A DNA stretch of 64,000 bases, from contig CAZVPF010000013.1 in NCBI GenBank assembly GCA_964628195.1, forward strand, positions 13,742 to 77,741. Direction: 5' to 3'. This stretch comes from CAZVPF01 sp964628195. GTDB lineage: Bacteria > Planctomycetota > Phycisphaerae > Sedimentisphaerales > Anaerohalosphaeraceae. The position numbers were made by a program, and so were the translations under genes. Of this stretch, positions 44,784 to 54,002 are shown piece after piece; the stretch's first letter is position 1; the number at the start of each line of letters is the position of its first letter. The notes beneath the pieces are model-generated. The model saw only the letters and a list, made by a program, of their open reading frames with translations, had not been told where the DNA came from and made no database searches.

Positions 44784-45533
44784 TTGCCGAACCGTAAAAT
44801 AAAAGCGATACTTTTTGACCTTGGCGAGACCCTGCTTAACTTCGGCCCAGTCGATAAAAGCAGGGTCTTCAAAGAGGCCGGCAGACTGACCTACGAATAC
44901 CTCAGCAGCAACGGCCACCAGCCCGGCGACCTCAAAAAATACATCTACCGCAACCTGCTCAAGCTGCGTATAAAGGTTCTGTTCTCAAACATATTCAAAA
45001 ACGACTTCGACTCGCTCGAAGTCATCCGCCAACTCGGTCAAAAACAGGGCCTGAACCTGACAGGCGAGCAGTGGCAGCACCTTAACTGGCTGTGGTACGA
45101 ACCGCTCGCAAAACAGGCAACTGTCGAAGACGACCTGAAACAAACGCTCAACAACCTGCAGAACCGCGGCCTTGCGCTCGGCATTATTTCCAACACCTTC
45201 GTCCACGCAACCAGCCTCGACCGGCACCTCGAAAAGTTCGGCCTGCTCGAATACTTCCCCATGAGGATATACTCCTACCAGATGCCCTGGCGAAAACCGG
45301 ACAAACGTATCTTCATCAAAGGCGCAAAAAAGATAAACTGTCAACCCGCTGAAATCGTCTACGTAGGCGACCGCATCGACGCAGACGTAAAAGGCTCGAC
45401 AAAAGCAGGCATGTTCCCCGTCCTGAAAAAAGCCTACACCAACGAAAACAAAACACCCCCTCGCGGAACCGCCGTAATAGAAAACATATCCGAACTCGAA
45501 ACAGTCCTCGACAGCCTCAACCCCGCTGACTAA
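44784..45533 (+). CDS. HAD-family hydrolase
   Basis: Probable small-molecule phosphatase. ILFDLGETLLNFG is motif I. IISNTF is motif II, and YVGDRIDADVKGSTKAGM holds the C-terminal acidic pair. In motif I the second Asp of DxD is replaced by Glu (LGET), which occurs in HAD members and may alter the reaction. The start is TTG with AGAGG upstream. It is 249 residues, directly after the HMGL synthase. The substrate is unknown. Confidence 0.8.
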   Translation: MPNRKIKAILFDLGETLLNFGPVDKSRVFKEAGRLTYEYLSSNGHQPGDLKKYIYRNLLKLRIKVLFSNIFKNDFDSLEVIRQLGQKQGLNLTGEQWQHLNWLWYEPLAKQATVEDDLKQTLNNLQNRGLALGIISNTFVHATSLDRHLEKFGLLEYFPMRIYSYQMPWRKPDKRIFIKGAKKINCQPAEIVYVGDRIDADVKGSTKAGMFPVLKKAYTNENKTPPRGTAVIENISELETVLDSLNPAD

Positions 45534-45651
45534 GGCAGGCCTGCCCGAACCCTTTGAACACGAACCCCTCGAAAGCGCAATCCGGAAAGGCTTGAATACC
45601 CGTGCTGATAACTCGCTCTTTCGCAAGAATGATTATTTGAGATGCCCCACG

Positions 45652-47880
45652 TCAACCGTCCTGCTTTTTACCGCCCGCTACTTCCTTAACCGTACCGCCC
45701 AGCGCACCGTTTTGCCAGCTCCTGACAACTGCCGCCCAGCCGGGCCTGTTCTCTATATCGGTCTCTATCTCCGCAAGTGCCTTAACCAGCGCAGCCCTGC
45801 TCTGGTCCGTGGTCGACTCGGCCTTAAGATACTCATCGATCCGCTTTACAAGCGGATTCTCTCCATTGATGTCCCCAGCTGTCACCGTTTCACCTATCAG
45901 CGACGCGAGTTCGGCGAAAAGCCCCCCCTTCAAACAGCAATCAACAACACTGCCCGCAGCTTCGGTTTTGACCGCCGGGTCTTTGACCCCCGCCAAAACA
46001 GCCGCACCTCGCTCGACCGCCATTGCATATTCACCGGCTGATGCATAAACATCGAAAAGCTCCCGCTTCGATCTTAAAAGAACGTCAGGCTTTTCCTCTG
46101 CCTCGGCTTTGCTTTCGGCAATCAGCAAAAGCTCCCTGTACTTGTCCGCAAGGCCCTTCTCTCGAAGCTTCTGCGCCCATTCAAGTGCAGTTGCCGCATC
46201 GCCCCTGCCGATTATCCCCTTAAACGCATCCCACGCAGCCGCGCCGTCCCCGTTGACATTGAGCCTCTCGCTCAGCCACGACAAATCCTCCGCCGCCCCG
46301 GTATTACCTGCAAGTTCTATAACCACCAGCCGCAACGCTGTGTTCTCATCGTTATACAGCCCGTTTTCCACAAGAAGCTTAAACGCGCTTACCTTATCAA
46401 TATTAATAAGCCCCGTCGCACCGGCCCTGCGAATCTCGGCCTCTTTCGCCTTTAAGCCCTCTTTGAATTGCTCCCTGAAAAGCTCGGAAGCAGCAGGCTT
46501 GAAACTGCTCTGCCCGCAAAGCCTGGCCATAACCCCCAGAAGCTGTCCGCAATACTCGCACTGCGGGTTCTCGGCCCGGGCCTTCATATACCTGTCATGC
46601 AGTTGGGTCAAATACTTCTGCGACTGCTCGGCTGGTATTCCGTTAAGCTCCAGCAGCTTTCTTATAACCTCCGCACCGTGCCGGACCTTTTCAGGCTGAT
46701 CCGAATTAAGAAAATTCTGTGCCCAGTCAAACGTCTTGGCCCGAAGTTCAGCAGGCGGTTTCAAAGTTGAACCCGGAGAAAATGCGTAATATGTCGCCTC
46801 ACCCAGTGCCTCGAAAAGCGCGAGTTTAACGTCCTCGTAAGGCTCTTTTTCAAGCTGCTCGAGAAGTTTTGAACCCGGGTTTATCTCGCTCATTCGCGAA
46901 AGTATCTCCGCCGTTCGAAGCCTGACCCGCCTGTCCGGATCGCTTATAAGACCCAGAAGCGCAGATCCCACGCTCTCGGTCGAAGCTGTTGTCCCGCTCG
47001 ACATCGCCGAAACCTTTCCCAAAGCCCAAAGCTTCACCGATGCATAATTGCTGCCCAGCCTGTCCATAAGCAAGCTTGCCCGTCCGTTTTCGTCAAGTGT
47101 TTCATATATCCTGTCAAGAGAAGCAAGATACTCACTAACCCAAAAATCTTTCTCCTCCTCCAGTTCAGCGATCCTGCGTATCTGGCTTGCTATCCTCTCT
47201 TTAAGTACTTCGCCTCGCGTCTTGTTCGGCAGGTCCTTCAAAATACTCAGCCAAACTTTCTTGTCAGTGCCCACCGGATAACCGAAGGCCTCCTGAAGTG
47301 CGGCCTCGGCAGCCTGGGCAATCTTACCGTCAGGGTCGTCAAGCAGCCGTATCAACTCGCTCATCGCTTCCTTATCAGGCCGAAGCTGCAATGCGTAAAC
47401 CGCGTTTAGACGCTTATTTACATCCAGTTTCTGGTTCCGGACCAAATCCCGCAGTAGCACACCAACCTGGTCGTAATCATATATCGCAAGAGACTCCGCC
47501 GCAGATGCAGCAATATCCTTGTCGCCGGACTCAAGCATCTTCATCAGCGGTCCTATAAACTCCTCAGTGCTCCCAACAGCGTTTCTTGCTCGTATAAGTG
47601 CCCTGCAAACCGCCTGCTGTGCAGCCGTATTCTCACCCGACCCGAGAACTTCGATTAGTATCTCCCTGCCCTTCTCACCGTTATGGACAAGAAGCTCCAT
47701 CGCCGCATCATCGCGGATTTGCTCTTTCGGGCTGGTTAAGAGCACCTCCTTGTTTATCTTTAATTGCCTTTCACCTGCTCCCTCAATTTCGGATGAAGAA
47801 GTGTCCGCACCCTGGGCAATTAAAGATATACCAGATACAATAACCAACACAACTAAATATCGCAAAAGCTGACTTTTCAA
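45652..47880 (-). CDS. Exported HEAT-repeat protein
   Basis: Function unknown, probably a binding scaffold in the periplasm. A signal peptide (about 1-24, LLRYLVVLVIVSGISLIAQG) is followed by HEAT repeats across residues 45-400 (for example EQIRDDAAMELLVHNGEKG, AIYDYDQVGVLLRDLVRNQK and PDRRVRLRTAEILSRMSE). The C-terminal third is helical with a different pattern. It is 742 residues. It converges with the HAD gene at 45533. Confidence 0.75.
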   Translation of the reverse strand: MKSQLLRYLVVLVIVSGISLIAQGADTSSSEIEGAGERQLKINKEVLLTSPKEQIRDDAAMELLVHNGEKGREILIEVLGSGENTAAQQAVCRALIRARNAVGSTEEFIGPLMKMLESGDKDIAASAAESLAIYDYDQVGVLLRDLVRNQKLDVNKRLNAVYALQLRPDKEAMSELIRLLDDPDGKIAQAAEAALQEAFGYPVGTDKKVWLSILKDLPNKTRGEVLKERIASQIRRIAELEEEKDFWVSEYLASLDRIYETLDENGRASLLMDRLGSNYASVKLWALGKVSAMSSGTTASTESVGSALLGLISDPDRRVRLRTAEILSRMSEINPGSKLLEQLEKEPYEDVKLALFEALGEATYYAFSPGSTLKPPAELRAKTFDWAQNFLNSDQPEKVRHGAEVIRKLLELNGIPAEQSQKYLTQLHDRYMKARAENPQCEYCGQLLGVMARLCGQSSFKPAASELFREQFKEGLKAKEAEIRRAGATGLINIDKVSAFKLLVENGLYNDENTALRLVVIELAGNTGAAEDLSWLSERLNVNGDGAAAWDAFKGIIGRGDAATALEWAQKLREKGLADKYRELLLIAESKAEAEEKPDVLLRSKRELFDVYASAGEYAMAVERGAAVLAGVKDPAVKTEAAGSVVDCCLKGGLFAELASLIGETVTAGDINGENPLVKRIDEYLKAESTTDQSRAALVKALAEIETDIENRPGWAAVVRSWQNGALGGTVKEVAGGKKQDG

Positions 47881-48141
47881 CTCTGAAACACCCAGATATA
47901 ATTTAGATAATTATCATTTATGCCTTCTTTCAACTCAAAAATTTAACAGAAAAGGCAAAAATATTCCATAGAAAAGCACTTTATATACAAAAAATACCGC
48001 TTTCAGTTCGGTATATATAATGGAATCAGACGTTTTTAACCTGATTACACATATTGTTGCATCGTCAATATCGGCCTGATAAGAACAATTATTAACGCCC
48101 ATCGGGCCCTGCAAAATAAAATACTTTCCGCTATTTCGCCC

Positions 48142-48171
48142 TTGACATTAATCAATTTGGCTATATATTAT
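48142..48171 (+). promoter_or_regulatory. Sigma-70-type promoter for the HAD gene at 48257
   Basis: TTGACA, then TATATT at 16 or TATTAT at 18 bases. The predicted leader is about 80 bases. The rest of the 376-base gap 47881-48256 is AT-rich, with no ORF or repeat that I can support. Confidence 0.55.
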
Positions 48172-48256
48172 TAGCTTTTCTCCTCTTGGTTATATCAAAA
48201 CTTTTCAATTTGTTTCTTTTTCTAATATTAAGTATAACTTTTAACAGGAAATAACT

Positions 48257-49243
48257 ATGGAAACTTCAACATTTTTACCAGGTATAGGCGATATCAGCCC
48301 TGAATGCGGAATGCTTACACTCGATAAGTGCTCTGATGGAATTCATGAAAAAGGTAAAGACGGCGTTAAAAACATCATTTCCACAGGGGATGGAAAGGTC
48401 GAATTCATCGCCTGGCAGGACCATAGTTTGGCATTTGTAAACAGCAAGATGGGCTACCCCGCGTACTACCCGGTCCATGAAGTGAACATGGAAAAACCGC
48501 TAAAGGCCGTGCTCATGGACCTCGACGGAACGACTGTCAGAAGTGAGGAGTTCTGGATATGGATAATCCAGCAAACAACCGCCTCACTGCTTGACAATCC
48601 TTCGTTCGAACTCGAAGATGCCGACATCCCCTACGTATCAGGCCACTCGGTATCGGAACATTTGACACACTGTATTAACAAATACTGCCCCGACAAGACA
48701 GTCGAGCAGGCACGGCATTTCTACTTCGAGCACACCCACCGTGAAATGGACCTGATAATGCAGGGAAAGGGCAAAAAAGGCGCTTTTGTGCCCTCACCGG
48801 GAATAAAGGACTTCCTGCTTGAACTCAAAAACATGGGCGTCAAACTTGGCCTGGTGACTTCGGGCCTGTACGAAAAGGCTTACCCGGAAATATTAAGCGC
48901 ATTTGACACGCTCGAAATGGGCGACCCCAAAGATTTCTACGATGCCATTATTACAGCGGGATTCCCCCTGAGAAAGGGCGAAACGGGCACTCTCGGCGAA
49001 CTTTCACCGAAACCGCATCCCTGGCTTTACGCGGAAGTCGGCAGGGTGGGACTCGGAATAGAATTTGAACACAGAAACCAGGTCGTTGGTATAGAGGACA
49101 GCGGTGCGGGCGTCTGCTCGATCCGGCTGGCTGGTTACCCAACCATAGGAATTGCCGATGGAAACATCATACAGTCGGGAACAAAACGCTTATGCTGCCA
49201 TTATTGCGATAAATTTGAAGAAATCTTGAAAATTTTAAAATAA
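48257..49243 (+). CDS. HAD-family hydrolase with N-terminal extension
   Basis: Probable phosphatase or phosphomutase-like enzyme. The HAD core starts at about residue 77 with VLMDLDGTTV (nucleophile Asp). The cap is helical, GLVTSGLY is motif II, a Lys is in SPKPHPW, and the acidic pair is in VGIEDSGAG. The first 75 residues (with VEFIAWQDHSLAFVNSK) do not resemble HAD proteins and may be a separate domain. The cap and the KPHPW motif place it near the beta-phosphoglucomutase branch. 328 residues, own promoter, ATG with AGGAAATAAC upstream. Confidence 0.82.
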   Translation: METSTFLPGIGDISPECGMLTLDKCSDGIHEKGKDGVKNIISTGDGKVEFIAWQDHSLAFVNSKMGYPAYYPVHEVNMEKPLKAVLMDLDGTTVRSEEFWIWIIQQTTASLLDNPSFELEDADIPYVSGHSVSEHLTHCINKYCPDKTVEQARHFYFEHTHREMDLIMQGKGKKGAFVPSPGIKDFLLELKNMGVKLGLVTSGLYEKAYPEILSAFDTLEMGDPKDFYDAIITAGFPLRKGETGTLGELSPKPHPWLYAEVGRVGLGIEFEHRNQVVGIEDSGAGVCSIRLAGYPTIGIADGNIIQSGTKRLCCHYCDKFEEILKILK

Positions 49244-49284
49244 TTCCTTGATTTGCATCAGGAAAAACCTTATTCAATAATTAA

Positions 49285-49399
49285 TGAAAGCCTAACATTA
49301 TTAAGACTCTATTAACAACACTTCTGACAGGCTTTCAATAAATAATGGTTTAATACCCCTTTCCCTGAATGCAGGGCAGGTACTACTTTGCCTGCCCTG
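49285..49399. repeat. Two inverted repeats in the gap after the HAD gene
   Basis: TGAAAGCCT (49285-49293) with AGGCTTTCA (49329-49337), and CAGGGCAGG (49372-49380) with CCTGCCCTG (49391-49399). No T-run follows either, so terminator function is doubtful. The 300-base gap 49244-49543 has no ORF and otherwise shows only the promoter at 49477. Confidence 0.5.
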
Positions 49400-49476
49400 T
49401 AACTAAGCCTCATATCTCAAAGTCGAAAATTTTTTAATCTACCCCTGTTTTTTTCTACAATTGGAACAATTTTTTG

Positions 49477-49505
49477 TTGACAAACTCTGTCGTCAATGGT
49501 AGCAT
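49477..49505 (+). promoter_or_regulatory. Sigma-70-type promoter for the secreted dockerin-tailed protein
   Basis: TTGACA, 17 bases, TAGCAT. The palindrome GACA-aactc-TGTC overlaps the -35 box and could be an operator. Confidence 0.5.
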
Positions 49506-49543
49506 TAAAAACAGGTAATGAGGCTTAATGAAAGGAAGGAGTT

Positions 49544-51370
49544 ATGCGCAATTCGGGGCTGATTTTTAAAAGGGCTGTTGTTTTCGTTTTTGCCGGGCTC
49601 ACAGCAGTTTTTCTGTGCAGCGGTTCTTGTTTTGGCATGGAGATTTCCGTCACGTCGTGGGGCGAACCGAATATCGTTTATTTCAGTTGGATGAACCCGC
49701 CAAGTGACCTCAAGGAATACGGCGGGGACGCAACGGGATTATATAAAGTCAATGGCGAATACACTAACCTTTGCAACGAACAAGACGGTGTGTTCAAGGC
49801 GGGTAACCTGAAACTCAAGCTCTCAGGTCACACCGAAATTCGCCTTGCGCTCGGCAGCAGTCAATCCCTTAAAAACCACGAACTCGGACACGATAAGCTA
49901 AATAAATTCGAATATGAAAAATACGCGAAAAAGAAGCTTGCATATATATTCCAGAATTTTGAGAAGCTGCGAAAAATACCTGACGGCAAGACATGCGAGG
50001 ACATGCGTAAGTATGTTCAGGACGAATACGATTATCTTGTCGAAAAATTTTTGAAGGCGATAAAAAAACAGGCTGACCAGTTGTCAAAATGGTACGACGC
50101 CCCGACAATGACCGACCACGGTTCCGTACAGTCTCCCTCAGCAGATGAAGCTGTTGAGAAGGTAAAGAAAAAACGAGAAGAGGCTGACAAAAAGAGAGAA
50201 CAGGCCGGCCAGGCGCCTTTCCCCGGACTTGCACCGGGCAGGCAGCAGGTTACTTTTATGTGTCAGCCGATGGACATGAATGATGTGCTTATTTTCGACC
50301 AGCAGCAGTACGCGGTAATGGTCCAAAACGGTAACCCGGCTGATACCCTTACCGGGGAGCTTATGGCAATCGAAGACATAATCGTGCTCGGCCCGGACGA
50401 AGAGGGGATCATCAGGTGCGCCGACACTTATATCGAGATAGAAAACCCTGCCGAACCCAACTGGCCTTACCTGCTTGCGGCGGTGGAAGACATCAGACTT
50501 AGAGAAAACAGTTTCCCGGCAGGCACCTACGCTGTACAGGGATATCTAAACGTTTGGATGGTGGAGAACGTTATCGGCTCGGAGTTTCTTGATTACGTTC
50601 AGGCCGCAAGCGACGCGAATCAATACCTTTCCTTCTGGATGTATTTCGATGAGCAGTTGTATGACGGGGACGGCAGCCTGGTGCTCAATGAAGTGCCCTT
50701 TAACGCTGAGCTGTTCATAGGCACCGGTAAGCGGGCCGAAACGAGCCTGGTCGACGATTTTGACAGCTATGACCCCGGCGCTCTTGCAACTGTATGGACT
50801 GCTGCGGGGGGCGGATTTGCCGAAACTGCGCCCGGGATGGGCAGGTTTGCAAGCCAGGCGATGGCCCTGGAGTATATGCTTAACCCTGCTGAGATGGTCA
50901 CTGTTATGGGTATGTTTATACCGCCGATAGACCTCTCGGACCCGGAAAGGAAAAGTTTCGATATCTGGATGAACCCAGGCGCCGATGCGGAGATACTCGA
51001 CGAATTTGCGGTAATTCTTTCGGGCCCGGGCGGCACACCGCCGGCGATATATGACTCAGCGGGATTTAATCCTTACCCGACGAGCGTTATCACCTCGACG
51101 GATGACACGTGGGTTTGCTACAGCATTGACGCCCGAAACTTCTCGGATGCAATTGATATGGCCATGATCGAGCAGGTTATTATCGAGTTCCATAACAATG
51201 GTGTGGATCCGCTTACGGGCATGCTTTATATCGACGACATTGGGGCAAGCAACGCCAGGAAAATTGAAAAGCCCCGCGCCGACATAAGCGGAGACTACGA
51301 AGTGGGACTGCCGGACCTGGCGATAATGGCCCAAACGTGGCTTGCAAACGGTCTCTGGCCGGCGTATTGA
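49544..51370 (+). CDS. Secreted multidomain protein with metal-site HELGH motif and dockerin-like tail
   Basis: Function unknown. The 608-residue protein has a signal peptide (about 1-29, ending in SGSCFG-A-type sequence). The first 160 residues resemble DUF922-type exported proteins. They include KNHELGHDKL, a His-Glu-x-x-His metalloprotease-like site, followed by a charged coiled coil. Residues 400-575 look like a beta-sandwich carbohydrate-binding module (YIDDIGASN). The last 30 residues, ADISGDYEVGLPDLAIMAQT, are a degenerate type-I dockerin repeat. Such tails are common in planctomycetes and need not mean a cellulosome. Proteolysis is only a possibility. Confidence 0.65.
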   Translation: MRNSGLIFKRAVVFVFAGLTAVFLCSGSCFGMEISVTSWGEPNIVYFSWMNPPSDLKEYGGDATGLYKVNGEYTNLCNEQDGVFKAGNLKLKLSGHTEIRLALGSSQSLKNHELGHDKLNKFEYEKYAKKKLAYIFQNFEKLRKIPDGKTCEDMRKYVQDEYDYLVEKFLKAIKKQADQLSKWYDAPTMTDHGSVQSPSADEAVEKVKKKREEADKKREQAGQAPFPGLAPGRQQVTFMCQPMDMNDVLIFDQQQYAVMVQNGNPADTLTGELMAIEDIIVLGPDEEGIIRCADTYIEIENPAEPNWPYLLAAVEDIRLRENSFPAGTYAVQGYLNVWMVENVIGSEFLDYVQAASDANQYLSFWMYFDEQLYDGDGSLVLNEVPFNAELFIGTGKRAETSLVDDFDSYDPGALATVWTAAGGGFAETAPGMGRFASQAMALEYMLNPAEMVTVMGMFIPPIDLSDPERKSFDIWMNPGADAEILDEFAVILSGPGGTPPAIYDSAGFNPYPTSVITSTDDTWVCYSIDARNFSDAIDMAMIEQVIIEFHNNGVDPLTGMLYIDDIGASNARKIEKPRADISGDYEVGLPDLAIMAQTWLANGLWPAY

Positions 51371-51376
51371 GCGCCG

Positions 51377-52984
51377 TTACCTGCTGATCTCAATATGTTT
51401 GGCAAAGTCCTTGTCATCGGTTTCCGTAAAGTCCCTGCGGTAGTGGGTGCCCCTGCTTTCTCTGCGCTGCTGGGCGGCGTCAGCGATAAGATAGCTTAGC
51501 GTCAGCATATTCTGACACTGCCATTCAAACGGCTCGTCGAAAATCTTGTCCATCACGTACCGCTGCCAGAATGTGATGATCTCCTTGGCCTCAACCAGCT
51601 GCTGCTCCAGCCGGGTTATCCCAACATTTCGCCACATAAGCGCCCGCAGTGAATTGACAACATCGCCCGCGTCGAGCCTGCTGCGCGACGAGGCGGGTAT
51701 ATCAACTTTCATCCGCTTATGCCGCAAATCATTGTCGCTGCTGTGCCCCTTGTGGGCCGCCTGCTCACCGGCAATCTTGCCGAACACAAGACCCTCAAGC
51801 AGCGAATTGCTGCCGAGCCTGTTGGCCCCATGCAAACACGTCGAAGCAGCCTCGCCGCAGGCGTACAGGTTCACCAGGTTAGTCGCGGCATTCATATCCG
51901 TCTTCACCCCTCCTATCATGTAATGCGCGCTTGGCCTGACCGGAATAAGGTCCCGCGCAACGTCAATATCGAAACTTTCACACAGCTCGAATATATGCGG
52001 GAACCGCCGGCGGAAGTGTTTCTTGTCCATGTGCCGCACATCAAGATAGACGTGCGTAGAACCTGTGCTCAGCATCCTGTCGAGTATCGCCCTGCTGACC
52101 ACGTCACGCGGTGCAAGCTCGGCCTGGTCGTCATACTCGGACATGAAAGGGTTATGGTTTATGTCCAGAAGAACCGCCCCTTCGCCGCGCAGCGTCTCGG
52201 TCACCAGCGCCCTCGAAGCACCGGCGATGTAAAGCGTTGTCGGGTGAAACTGCACGAACTCAAGGTCCCGCAGCACGGCACCGGCCCTGTACGCCATCGC
52301 CAGCCCGTCACCTGTCGCGCTTTTGGGGTTCGTAGTCTCGCGGTACAGCCTGCCCGCACCTCCCGAAGCGAGAATTGTCGTCGAGGCCCAGATTATCTGC
52401 CTGCTGCCGTCGCCTCGCAGCCCTATCGCCCCGAGGCACTCTCCGTCGACTGTGATCAGGTCTATCGTGAAGAACTTCTGGATAATGTTGATGTTCGGTT
52501 TCTGCCCGGCTTTTCGCAGCAGCGCTTCTGCTATAACCCTGCCCGTAGAATCGCCCTGGCCGTGCACCACTCGCGGCCTGCTGTGGCCACCCTCCAGGGA
52601 GATTTCAAGGTGTCCGTTGAGTTCATCAAAATCCGTGCCCCACTCGCGAAGCTGCTCTACGAGTTCGGGGCCCTGCTTAACAACCTCCTTTACAACGTTT
52701 TCATCGCAAAGCCCGCAGCCGCTTGACAGCGTGTCTTCGATATGCGCATTATAGGTGTCCTCGGCACTGAGCACCGAGGCAATTCCGCCCTGCGCGTTCC
52801 AGGTGTTTGACTCCTCAACACCGTCCTTGCAAACCACCGTCACACTGCAGTTAGTCGATGCCTCGATAGCCGCCCGCAAACCGGCGATTCCCGTGCCGAT
52901 AACCAAACAGTCGGTGAATAGCTGCTGCGTCGACACCGTTTCTATCGGAACTAAATAACGTCTTTTTTCATGATCGCGATTCAT
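51377..52984 (-). CDS. nadB: L-aspartate oxidase
   Basis: Oxidises L-aspartate to iminoaspartate in NAD synthesis, with FAD. The Rossmann start is DCLVIGTGIAGLRAAIEAS (GxGxxG). HSRPRVVHGQGDSTGR, ASGGAGRLYRETTNPKSATG and the conserved RPSAHYMIGGVKTD are present. The C-terminal helical domain has a NADB-type RRESRGTHYRRDF. It is 535 residues, full length. It follows the FkbM gene by 35 bases. nadA and nadC are not in the window. Confidence 0.95.
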   Translation of the reverse strand: MNRDHEKRRYLVPIETVSTQQLFTDCLVIGTGIAGLRAAIEASTNCSVTVVCKDGVEESNTWNAQGGIASVLSAEDTYNAHIEDTLSSGCGLCDENVVKEVVKQGPELVEQLREWGTDFDELNGHLEISLEGGHSRPRVVHGQGDSTGRVIAEALLRKAGQKPNINIIQKFFTIDLITVDGECLGAIGLRGDGSRQIIWASTTILASGGAGRLYRETTNPKSATGDGLAMAYRAGAVLRDLEFVQFHPTTLYIAGASRALVTETLRGEGAVLLDINHNPFMSEYDDQAELAPRDVVSRAILDRMLSTGSTHVYLDVRHMDKKHFRRRFPHIFELCESFDIDVARDLIPVRPSAHYMIGGVKTDMNAATNLVNLYACGEAASTCLHGANRLGSNSLLEGLVFGKIAGEQAAHKGHSSDNDLRHKRMKVDIPASSRSRLDAGDVVNSLRALMWRNVGITRLEQQLVEAKEIITFWQRYVMDKIFDEPFEWQCQNMLTLSYLIADAAQQRRESRGTHYRRDFTETDDKDFAKHIEISR

Positions 52985-53019
52985 TTACTCATCTTCCGAA
53001 ACTGACTTGCTGTTATATA

Positions 53020-53823
53020 TTATTCGATACTTATCCCGGTTCGCGATAAAAACTCGGTTCTGTCCTTTATCGCCACAATGTTTTCTACCTTATCTCCGCC
53101 GGTCCCCATCGTAAGGCCTGTCAGCTTTCCGTCCTCAAGCGTGAAAAGCTCGAACCCCGCGGACCTGACTATCTCGTGCACTTCGCCGCCGCTGTATCCG
53201 AAGTTGTTAAAATTCTTCTCATAGCATTCATAATAAACGACGCGGCTTTTTCGCAGTGTCTCGGCTGCGCCTTTGAAGACAAATTTTTCGTAGCCCTCAA
53301 CATCGACCTTAAGCAGCGAAATTTCATCGACCCCCTCGGAAACCTCGTCCAGTGTTTTCACCTCCACCTCAACCCCCTCACCGTCGCAGTTTATCCTGTT
53401 ACGGTCGTCCTGCTTCATATTGGTAAAATAAACCTTCCCCGGTTTATCACCCAGCGCAAGATTGAAAACCTTCACCTGCCCGAAACCGTTCATTTCTGCG
53501 TTGCTTTTCAGATATGAGCAAACTTCCGGGTGCGGCTCAAAGCTGTAAACCGCACCTTGCTCTCCCACCGCCGCACCAGCGGCGAGCGTCACCATACCCA
53601 CATTCGCCCCCACATCGAAAACAACCTCGCCCGGCCGCAGCAGCGAGCGGATAAATTTCTCGTCATCACCGTAGGCATACCTGCCGCGAAGCGAGTTTTG
53701 CCACAGCCTGAGCGATATGTTCGTCGGGTGAAAACGCATTACATATCCGTCACGCCGTATCTTAAAATAACGCGAAAGACGCGTCGCCATCAAAAACTCG
53801 CCGATCTCACGGGCAAGGCTCAT
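53020..53823 (-). CDS. FkbM-family SAM-dependent methyltransferase
   Basis: Methylates an unknown small molecule or sugar. FDVGANVGMVTLAAGAAVGE is the FkbM SAM-binding motif (about residue 76), with VYSFEPHPEVCSYLKSNAEM after it and LLKVDVEGYEKFVFKGA as the acidic motif. The 267-residue length is usual. It starts the operon that continues into nadB. The link to NAD is probably accidental. Confidence 0.85.
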   Translation of the reverse strand: MSLAREIGEFLMATRLSRYFKIRRDGYVMRFHPTNISLRLWQNSLRGRYAYGDDEKFIRSLLRPGEVVFDVGANVGMVTLAAGAAVGEQGAVYSFEPHPEVCSYLKSNAEMNGFGQVKVFNLALGDKPGKVYFTNMKQDDRNRINCDGEGVEVEVKTLDEVSEGVDEISLLKVDVEGYEKFVFKGAAETLRKSRVVYYECYEKNFNNFGYSGGEVHEIVRSAGFELFTLEDGKLTGLTMGTGGDKVENIVAIKDRTEFLSRTGISIE

Positions 53824-53916
53824 TCAATTGCTCCAAAATATTTTAGACAATATCAAAGCACAATATCTTAATTCAAACCGCCCCGCTTGTCACCATTTTT
53901 AACAAAAAAGCTTTTC

Positions 53917-53945
53917 TTGACACCATTACGGGCTTTTTCTAAAAT
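53917..53945 (+). promoter_or_regulatory. Strong sigma-70-type promoter for the GT39 gene
   Basis: TTGACA, 17 bases, TAAAAT. It is 58 bases upstream of the TTG start. Confidence 0.7.
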
Positions 53946-54002
53946 AGCCTCGATAATTCACGGCCCCGGCCAAAACTTTCGATTCTTTATTCGAGCGGTT
54001 AA

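Noticed and set aside
51719..52726. 335-codon plus-strand open frame inside nadB
   Set aside because: Antisense to a complete, clearly recognisable nadB. Composition is Arg and Pro-rich, as expected of a shadow.
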